Shown one piece after another: positions 5,386 to 9,885 of a stretch of 9,885 bases of DNA. Origin of the DNA: Chloroflexota bacterium (GTDB taxonomy: Bacteria; Chloroflexota; Dehalococcoidia; SAR202; UBA11138); NCBI GenBank assembly GCA_022566975.1, contig JADFHV010000047.1, positions 1-9,885 of the forward strand, in the 5' to 3' direction. The stretch's first letter is position 1; every line of letters starts with the position of its first letter. Position numbers and translations under genes: made by a program. The notes below the pieces were generated by a model. The model was not told where the DNA came from, ran no database searches, and saw nothing but the letters and a program-made list of their open reading frames with translations.

Positions 5386-5682
5386 ATGGGTGCATCTAAC
5401 TCACCCACCCTACTCGTGTCAGAGAAAACCGTGACGACGGCCGGCACCGCGGTGGCGCTGGCGTCGTCACAAAGGGTGCGCAGTGTGACCATTGTGGCGA
5501 AGTCGGGCAACGCCGGCCAGGTATACGTTGGGGGCTCCGATGTGGACAACGCCACCAACGACGGGCTGACCCCGGGCGATGCCCTGGAGGTGCCCGTGGA
5601 TAGCTGGCTCGACCTGTCCGAGATCTACATCGACACTGACAACAACGGCGAGGGCGTGGACTTCTACGCCGTGAAGGCCTAG
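5386..5682 (+). CDS. Small beta-rich structural protein, paralog B (98 aa)
   Basis: A 98-residue protein, second member of the tandem pair. It matches paralog A along nearly its whole length: T-V-T-T-A-G-T-A-V, A-K-S-G-N-A-G-Q-V-Y-V-G-G-S, L-T-P-G-D-A, and D-T-D-N-N-G-E-G-V-D-F at nt 5632-5664. It differs by a longer N-terminus and a more acidic loop (DVDNATNDG). Either two surface sites on the virion are filled by related proteins, or the two form a mixed oligomer. The start ATG follows GGAGG (5372-5376) by 9 nt, and the stop TAG provides part of the ribosome site for the fibre gene. The structural role is inferred. Confidence 0.8.
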   Translation: MGASNSPTLLVSEKTVTTAGTAVALASSQRVRSVTIVAKSGNAGQVYVGGSDVDNATNDGLTPGDALEVPVDSWLDLSEIYIDTDNNGEGVDFYAVKA

Positions 5683-5691
5683 GGAGAAGAG

Positions 5692-7176
5692 ATGGAAAGC
5701 ACGATACATTACAGGCCGAATCCCCGCTACCACGCCGACGGCATCAATGTCTACTTCGGGTCCAGCCAGGATTCGCGGCTGGTCTACGACGGTGCCAACA
5801 ACGAGTGGACCGTCCAGAGCAAGGACGTGGGCGGGACTCAGACCGACCGCTTGAAGGTCGATGCCAATGTGGACGTCACCCGCGCCGAGCTGTACAACGA
5901 CGATCCGGGCGCCACGGGTATCCGGCTGGACGCCTGGCACGAGTCGGCGTCTCCGGCGGCCAGCGATGTCCTGCTCGAGCTTCGGGTCTACGGCGAGGAT
6001 GCCGGGTCCACGAAGACCCAGTACGGTGGCCTGAAGTTCACCCTAACCGATCCTACCGATACCACGGAGGACGGTAAGGCTACCCTCCAGGTGATGACCG
6101 CCGGGACGCTCCGGGACATCGACACCCCGGCGGTGACCGCCAACGACACGTTCGTTGTGCTCGCTCTCGCGCAGACTCTCACGAACAAGACACTCACGAC
6201 GCCCACTATCTCAGGCACCGGCTTTACGAACGCGCAGCACGCTCACGCTGCGGCAAACTCGGGCGGCCAGGTGGGCGCGGGCGACCTATCGGGCGCGACA
6301 CTGGCGGCCGGCGTCACCGGTTCGTCGCTCACGTCTTTGGGCACGCTCGTGTCGCTGACGATGGGTGGAGCGGTTAACGCGGCGAACAACGCGATCAACA
6401 ACGTCGGCAATGCCAATAGCGACTGGACTGATGGCACCATGGCCGTGGCGGGCGCTGGGGCTGCGAAGACTACGCTTCTGCGCGTAGATGGGTATACGGC
6501 AGGGGGAGGCGACTGGCCGACGCTTGAGTTCCGACGGTCGCGGAACAGCACGATGGGCTCCCACACCGCCATAACTTCCGACTACACCTTGGGAGCAATA
6601 GACTTCTACGGCTCCGACGGCTCTGCGTTCCAGATAGGCGCCAGAATACAGGCTCTGGGATCCGAGCTATGGAGTGGCTCACAGCGAGGCAACCGGCTCC
6701 AGTTCCACACTACCGACGTCACGACCATGGTCGAGCAACTTCGCATTGAACAGGATGGCGGCATCTTCATGTACAGCCTACTGGCCGCCGCCGCCTCTAC
6801 TGACGTCAACGTCAACGGCAGCAACGAGCTGCACTCAGTTACCTCGTCTCGGGTCTATAAGGAGAACGAGCGCCCGTTGGAGGTCGATAGCAGCCTGCTC
6901 TATCAGCTACCCATAAAGACATTTGACTGGGCTGCTAACTCAGGCTCACCGGGCATGAAAGACTTTGGGCTGATTGCCGAGGATGTGGTGGGAGTCCTTC
7001 CAGAGCTGGTCAACCTGCGTAAGGATAGGACGACCATAGCCAACTCCGACGGCACGGCTACGGTCGTTGAGACAGGTGTGGCAAAGCCATACTCAATCCG
7101 TAACTCGATGCTGGCCATGTTGATGCTGGATCAGCTACAGAAGATCAACGCTCGGCTTACAGCCGTGGGGGGGTAG
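5692..7176 (+). CDS. Phage fibre/appendage protein with C-terminal S74 intramolecular chaperone
   Basis: A 494-residue receptor-binding or appendage fibre. The first 150 residues form an adaptor-like region containing R-L-V-Y-D-G-A-N-N-E-W-T-V-Q. Then comes the common fibre motif L-T-N-K-T-L-T-T-P-T-I (about residue 163) and a G/A/N-rich low-complexity shaft (about 175-245). A beta domain follows (E-F-R-R-S-R-N-S, then I-D-F-Y-G-S-D-G), with L-R-I-E-Q-D-G-G leading to the C-terminus. Residues 385-494 are a chaperone-of-endosialidase (peptidase S74) domain: S-S-R-V-Y-K-E-N corresponds to the S-D-x-R-x-K-E-N signature, giving a Ser385/Lys390 dyad, and F-G-L-I-A-E-D-V...L-P-E-L follows. In known members this domain trimerises the fibre and then cuts itself off before the serine, here about 110 residues. 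The start ATG is 5 nt after GGGAG. It sits between capsid and connector genes, an unusual place for a tail fibre. Confidence 0.9.
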   Translation: MESTIHYRPNPRYHADGINVYFGSSQDSRLVYDGANNEWTVQSKDVGGTQTDRLKVDANVDVTRAELYNDDPGATGIRLDAWHESASPAASDVLLELRVYGEDAGSTKTQYGGLKFTLTDPTDTTEDGKATLQVMTAGTLRDIDTPAVTANDTFVVLALAQTLTNKTLTTPTISGTGFTNAQHAHAAANSGGQVGAGDLSGATLAAGVTGSSLTSLGTLVSLTMGGAVNAANNAINNVGNANSDWTDGTMAVAGAGAAKTTLLRVDGYTAGGGDWPTLEFRRSRNSTMGSHTAITSDYTLGAIDFYGSDGSAFQIGARIQALGSELWSGSQRGNRLQFHTTDVTTMVEQLRIEQDGGIFMYSLLAAAASTDVNVNGSNELHSVTSSRVYKENERPLEVDSSLLYQLPIKTFDWAANSGSPGMKDFGLIAEDVVGVLPELVNLRKDRTTIANSDGTATVVETGVAKPYSIRNSMLAMLMLDQLQKINARLTAVGG

Positions 7177-7181
7177 CGGTA

Positions 7182-7394
7182 ATGCTTAATTTGCAGCCGA
7201 TAGCGGAGGACTACGAGCAGCTCTTTGCGGAGAATCCTCTGGCCGCCGAGCAGCTCAAGGTGATCGTCCTCAACCGCATGTACGGCGATGCAGCAGCTCT
7301 GATCGAGAAGCTCCAGGCCGAGCAGAACGGCGAATCCGTTGAACCCGATCCCGAGGTCCCCGTGTCGATAGAGAAGGCGAAGAAAGCCAAGTGA
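7182..7394 (+). CDS. Small helical phage protein (70 aa)
   Basis: No family recognised. The first 45 residues look alpha-helical (EDYEQLFAENPLAAEQLKVIVLNRMY, then D-A-A-A-L-I-E-K-L-Q-A-E), followed by an acidic proline-containing linker and a basic C-terminal end (EKAKKAK). It starts 5 bp after the fibre stop and its TGA overlaps the connector's GTG (GTGA at 7391-7394), so it is translated with both. There is no clear Shine-Dalgarno apart from G-rich DNA before the start, again suggesting coupling to the fibre gene. It might be a fibre assembly partner or a small head protein; the sequence does not decide. Confidence 0.75.
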   Translation: MLNLQPIAEDYEQLFAENPLAAEQLKVIVLNRMYGDAAALIEKLQAEQNGESVEPDPEVPVSIEKAKKAK

Positions 7395-8239
7395 CCAACG
7401 CCTACGTTACCGTCGATGCGATCAAGAATTCCAGCGTCCTGGACATCACCGGTACGGGCGACGACACACGCCTTCGGACAGTCGCCGAGGCGGTTAGCCG
7501 CCAGGTGGACCGGTACTGCAACCGGCACTTCTACGCGCTTGCCCAGACCCGCAAGTTCGACGGGGACGGGTCGCAGACACTCCTGATCCCCGATCTTATC
7601 TCCATCGACTCCAGCGGCCTCAAGACCGACGACAACAAGGACCGGACCTTCGAGACGACCTGGGCGACGACCGACTACCTGCTGCTGCCGTCCAACGCCG
7701 ACCCGACCGGAGGCCATGACCTATCACGGCCCTATACCAGGATTGAGGTGGACGTCGATGCCGGCGTCAGGAGCGCCTTCTCGGCGGGCAGGCAGACCGT
7801 GCAGATCGCCGGCCAATGGGGATGGTCGCGGCGCCTCGAGCGGGCCACCGAGACGGCCAACGCCGTCGCCGACGCGACTACGACCAGCGTCACAGTCTCC
7901 AGTCGAGTCGACGTCGAGGCGGGCCATACACTCCTCATCGACTCCGAGCAGATGTACGTTCAAAGCTACTCGGGGAACACACTCACTGTGGCCCGGGGGG
8001 TCAACGGCACGACCGCCGCGTCCCATTCAGGCGGGACAGCTATAGATATCTACGAGTATCCGGGGCCTATCGTCGAGGCGTCCATCATCCAGGCGGCACG
8101 ACTCTGGAGGCGCAAGGACAGCGCCTTCGTGGCGGCGACCGGACTCCCGGAGACCGGGCAAGCGCGGTCGTCTATAGGGCTGGACCCGGACGTCCGCCTG
8201 CTCATGGGCCAGTACCGCAAGGCGGCCGTAGGGGTCTAG
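7391..8239 (+). CDS. Head-tail connector protein, HK97 gp6-like, with inserted beta domain
   Basis: A 282-residue protein expected to form the ring under the portal. The helical gp6-like N-terminus is visible: Y-V-T-V-D-A-I-K, then D-D-T-R-L-R-T-V-A-E-A-V-S-R-Q-V-D-R-Y-C-N-R-H-F-Y. Next is a beta portion (KFDGDGSQTLLIPDL; Y-L-L-L-P-S-N), the signature V-Q-I-A-G-Q-W-G-W around 138-146, and a C-terminal helix P-I-V-E-A-S-I-I-Q-A-A-R-L-W-R-R-K-D-S-A. Between W-G-W and that helix lies an insert of about 65 residues (roughly 155-220) with T-T-T-S-V-T-V, L-L-I-D-S-E-Q-M-Y-V and L-T-V-A-R-G-V-N-G-T-T-A-A-S-H. This resembles small domains seen in phage structural proteins and explains why the protein is longer than plain gp6. 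The start is GTG, overlapping the previous stop. Confidence 0.85.
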   Translation: MTNAYVTVDAIKNSSVLDITGTGDDTRLRTVAEAVSRQVDRYCNRHFYALAQTRKFDGDGSQTLLIPDLISIDSSGLKTDDNKDRTFETTWATTDYLLLPSNADPTGGHDLSRPYTRIEVDVDAGVRSAFSAGRQTVQIAGQWGWSRRLERATETANAVADATTTSVTVSSRVDVEAGHTLLIDSEQMYVQSYSGNTLTVARGVNGTTAASHSGGTAIDIYEYPGPIVEASIIQAARLWRRKDSAFVAATGLPETGQARSSIGLDPDVRLLMGQYRKAAVGV

Positions 8240-8310
8240 CAGGGTCCGGGGACGGGTGTGCAGTCCTCCCGATAAATCGGGATCGGGATTGCCGGGAGTC
8301 TGAGAGCCCG

Positions 8311-8330
8311 GCCTGAGCATCGTCGAAGGG
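8311..8330 (-). repeat. Dispersed host-type repeat, copy 3 (reverse orientation)
   Basis: Read on the minus strand it gives CCCTTCGACGATGCTCAGGC, matching the core of the copies at 1938-1959 and 1995-2020 but inverted. Confidence 0.6.
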
Positions 8331-8402
8331 GTGTCCCTCAGATAATAAAGGTCTTCCCCTTCCTGGCCCGGAAGGGGTCAAGAGCGTGGGGCTCACGCAA
8401 AC

Positions 8403-8410
8403 AGGTGATC
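8403..8410 (+). promoter_or_regulatory. Extended Shine-Dalgarno AGGTGATC
   Basis: AGGTGATC is the exact complement of GATCACCT near the bacterial 16S rRNA 3' end, an 8-base pairing. It ends one base before ATG 8412, so the pairing is shifted relative to AGGAGG sites but keeps the correct register. It marks 8412 as a genuine start. Confidence 0.6.
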
Positions 8411-8411
8411 A

Positions 8412-8834
8412 ATGGCCAACGAGATCAAGAACGCCAAAGACGGGCTGGGGACCCTGCTCTCCGGCATCTCCGGACTCAGGGTGTTGGACCACCCCGCGGA
8501 CTCCATCAACGAGTTCCCAGCGGCCGTCGTGCTCTTCGAGTCCAGGGACGCCATGGAGACCCTGGGCGGCAGCACCTTCGCAGGCAAGATAAAGGTCGTC
8601 CTGCTCGTCTCCTCCGCCAACACCCTGCAGGCCTACGACACCCTCGACCAGTACATGGACCCACTGGGGTCCAGTAGCATCGAAGCTACCGAGGACGCCG
8701 ATAACACCTGGGGAGGCAACGTCGACGACGGACGGCTGGTCTCCTTAGACAACGTGGGCCAGCGGAAGCTCTGGGGCGGCACCTACGTCGCCGCCGACTT
8801 CCACTTCCGGTTCACGAAGAGCGTAGCCACCTAA
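8412..8834 (+). CDS. Probable tail terminator / neck (tail completion) protein
   Basis: 140 residues. The N-terminal helix (NEIKNAKDGLGTLLSGISGLRVLDHPADSI, in parts) leads into I-N-E-F-P-A-A-V-V-L-F, a strand pattern typical of tail terminator and minor tail proteins where a helix with G-L-x-V-x-D-x-P is followed by P-A-x-V-V. Then come K-I-K-V-V-L-L-V-S-S-A-N-T, a second helix Q-A-Y-D-T-L-D-Q-Y-M, and a C-terminal strand A-D-F-H-F-R-F. Size and position after the connector fit a protein that caps the tail tube and joins it to the head. The ATG start is supported by AGGTGATC. It is the last phage-type gene visible; the next gene converges from the other strand 13 bp on. The assignment rests on pattern and position. 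Confidence 0.65.
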   Translation: MANEIKNAKDGLGTLLSGISGLRVLDHPADSINEFPAAVVLFESRDAMETLGGSTFAGKIKVVLLVSSANTLQAYDTLDQYMDPLGSSSIEATEDADNTWGGNVDDGRLVSLDNVGQRKLWGGTYVAADFHFRFTKSVAT

Positions 8835-8847
8835 CGCGAGGCACATT

Positions 8848-9885
8848 CTAGGTCGACGCGACTCTCTGCACTTCCGTGTTCAGCAGGCGAAGGTATGGGC
8901 CGTACCTGAAGATACGGTAGCGCTCCCGCCCCGTGATCTCCTCGAGCAAATCAAGCTCCTCGAGACGCCCAATCAGAGAATTCGCCGTGGGGTACGAGAC
9001 ATCCAGGAGTTCCGCTGCTCCCGGCACACTGACATAGGGCTGTCGATAAAGGCGGTCTAGCAACTCTAGGCCATTCACCGACCCGGGCACAAGGTCTTGT
9101 ATGACCTGCCGGTGCTCCTCGCGCATTGCTACTATATCGCGCGCCGAAGCAGAAGCCTCCGTCGCTACTTCCCAAACGGCGGTCAGAAAGAACTTCAACC
9201 ATCCCTCCCAGGCCCCGGAGTCTCGCACAGCCTGGAGCCTGTCGTAATACTCCTGCTGATGCTGTCTGAAGTAGGCGCTCAGGTAGAGGAGAGGTCGCCG
9301 CAGGACCCCCTGCTGACACAGGAAGAACGTGATCAGAAGTCGCCCGACGCGACCGTTCCCGTCGAGGAATGGATGGATCGTTTCAAATTGGCTGTGGATC
9401 AGGGCGGTCCTGACCAGTACGGACTCGGGCACCTCGCTGTGCATGTACTCTTCGAGCTGCCCTATTGCCCGTTCCATCTCATGTGGCGGCGGAGGGACGT
9501 ATACGGCCTCTGAGAGCGTTGTCAGTCCCCCACCAATCCAGTTCTGGGAGGTTCGGAATTCACCGGGTGATCTCTCTGATCCTCGTACTCCAGCGAGGAG
9601 CCTCCCGTGGATCTCCCTCAGCAGTCGATTGGAGAGTGGTAGACTCTCCAACCTGTCCAACCCGTAATTCATCGCATCGACGTAGTTAACGATCTCGACA
9701 ACATCGGTGCCCGGTTTGCTGCGAGACCGTGCTGCTTCGTATTCCAGGACGTCTGCCAGTGAAGCCTGGGTACCTTCGATTTGGGAGCTTAGGACCGCTT
9801 CTTTTCTCACGTACATGGTTACGAATAGGTCAGGATTAGGAAGCATGTCGGCCGATGCATCCAACCGTCCCAGCGCTTGGTCCGC
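8848..9885 (-). CDS. Fic-family protein with N-terminal inhibitory motif and C-terminal winged helix (5' end beyond window)
   Basis: Fic enzymes typically transfer AMP from ATP to a hydroxyl side chain of a target protein. 345 residues are visible; the frame runs off the right edge, and the TTG at 9864 is internal (A-D-Q-A-L-G-R-L-D precedes it). The core motif HPFLDGNGRVGR (nt 9375-9340, H171 of the visible part) has every residue of HxFx(D/E)GNGRxxR, so the enzyme should be active. An inhibitory-helix motif S-S-Q-I-E-G (nt 9789-9772) fits (S/T)xxxE(G/N) located before the Fic core, as in class II Fic proteins. The flap region I-G-G-G-L...A-V-Y-V-P-P-P-P is present. The C-terminus (A-A-E-L-L-D-V-S-Y-P-T-A-N-S-L-I-G-R-L) is a winged helix that may bind DNA, suggesting autoregulation. 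It may be a phage moron, a defence/toxin-type gene, or flanking host DNA. Confidence 0.93.
   Translation of the reverse strand, partial: ADQALGRLDASADMLPNPDLFVTMYVRKEAVLSSQIEGTQASLADVLEYEAARSRSKPGTDVVEIVNYVDAMNYGLDRLESLPLSNRLLREIHGRLLAGVRGSERSPGEFRTSQNWIGGGLTTLSEAVYVPPPPHEMERAIGQLEEYMHSEVPESVLVRTALIHSQFETIHPFLDGNGRVGRLLITFFLCQQGVLRRPLLYLSAYFRQHQQEYYDRLQAVRDSGAWEGWLKFFLTAVWEVATEASASARDIVAMREEHRQVIQDLVPGSVNGLELLDRLYRQPYVSVPGAAELLDVSYPTANSLIGRLEELDLLEEITGRERYRIFRYGPYLRLLNTEVQRVAST

Larger units (their letters stand above)
8240..8411. other. Non-coding gap with three inverted repeats and a weak -10 candidate
   Basis: A 172-bp gap between connector and tail-terminator genes, in an otherwise tight cluster. 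It holds hairpins CCCGAT-AA-ATCGGG (8268-8281), GCCGGG...CCCGGC (8291-8296 with 8307-8312), and the 8-bp CCCCTTCC...GGAAGGGG (8356-8363 with 8370-8377, loop TGGCCC), plus a reversed host-type repeat (8311-8330). None has a T-tract. GATAAT at 8341-8346 is close to a -10 but no -35 stands 16-18 nt upstream. It looks like inserted host-type intergenic DNA. Confidence 0.55.

Noticed and set aside
5467..5940. Minus-strand open frame of 157 codons opposite paralog B and fibre start
   Set aside because: Antisense shadow in high-GC DNA with no ribosome site or recognisable motif.
8829..8853. ACCTA...TAGGT inverted repeat between the convergent genes as a bidirectional terminator
   Set aside because: Only 5 bp with a 15-nt loop and no T-tract; too weak to call.
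1..9885. CRISPR array, insertion sequence, integrase or attachment site
   Set aside because: No regularly spaced repeats, no transposase or recombinase frame, and no paired direct repeats flanking the region were seen.

Overview
The window is a block of late structural genes from a tailed double-stranded DNA phage or prophage with an HK97-type head, followed by a Fic-family gene on the opposite strand. The DNA is GC-rich. It carries three short dispersed repeats with the core CCCTTCGA...GCTCA, a type I associate with uncultivated Chloroflexota (Dehalococcoidia/SAR202-like) and some other high-GC bacteria. A phage or prophage of a Chloroflexota host is therefore my best guess, but sequence inspection alone cannot settle this.

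Layout. Positions 2-1003 hold the portal protein, cut by the left edge. Positions 1099-1779 hold two genes not usual at this place: a 64-aa unknown and an SRPBCC (Bet v 1-like) ligand-binding-fold protein. Positions 1794-1927 hold a near-ideal sigma70-type promoter followed about 100 nt later by a very good intrinsic terminator, with no credible ORF between. This is either a small RNA gene or an attenuated leader for the capsid genes. Two host-type repeat copies follow. Next come the prohead protease (2064-2669) and the major capsid protein (2780-4255). A perfect 14-bp GC hairpin (4266-4297) separates the capsid gene from a run of small, probably virion-surface genes: 4330-4800, 4811-5083, and the paralogous pair 5083-5358 and 5386-5682. 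A fibre protein with a C-terminal self-cleaving S74 chaperone domain lies at 5692-7176. It is followed by a 70-aa protein (7182-7394), the gp6-like head-tail connector (7391-8239), a 172-bp hairpin- and repeat-rich gap, and a probable tail-terminator/neck protein (8412-8834). The expected major tail, tape-measure and baseplate genes do not follow. Instead a convergent Fic gene (8848 to beyond 9885, minus strand) begins 13 bp downstream.

How the genes work together. Portal, protease and capsid protein build the procapsid; the protease matures the capsid protein by removing its coiled-coil N-terminal scaffold. The small beta-rich proteins and the S74 fibre lie inside the head gene block, so they may decorate the head rather than the tail. 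Connector and terminator proteins make the neck. Gene spacing (stop/start overlaps at 5083 and 7391, Shine-Dalgarno over the previous stop at 4799-4804) indicates translational coupling from 4330 to 8239. The SRPBCC gene and the Fic gene look like cargo (morons) or, for Fic, possibly flanking host DNA. The most interesting items are the promoter-terminator RNA locus, the fibre in the head block, the tandem paralogs, and the Fic gene that stops the tail module.
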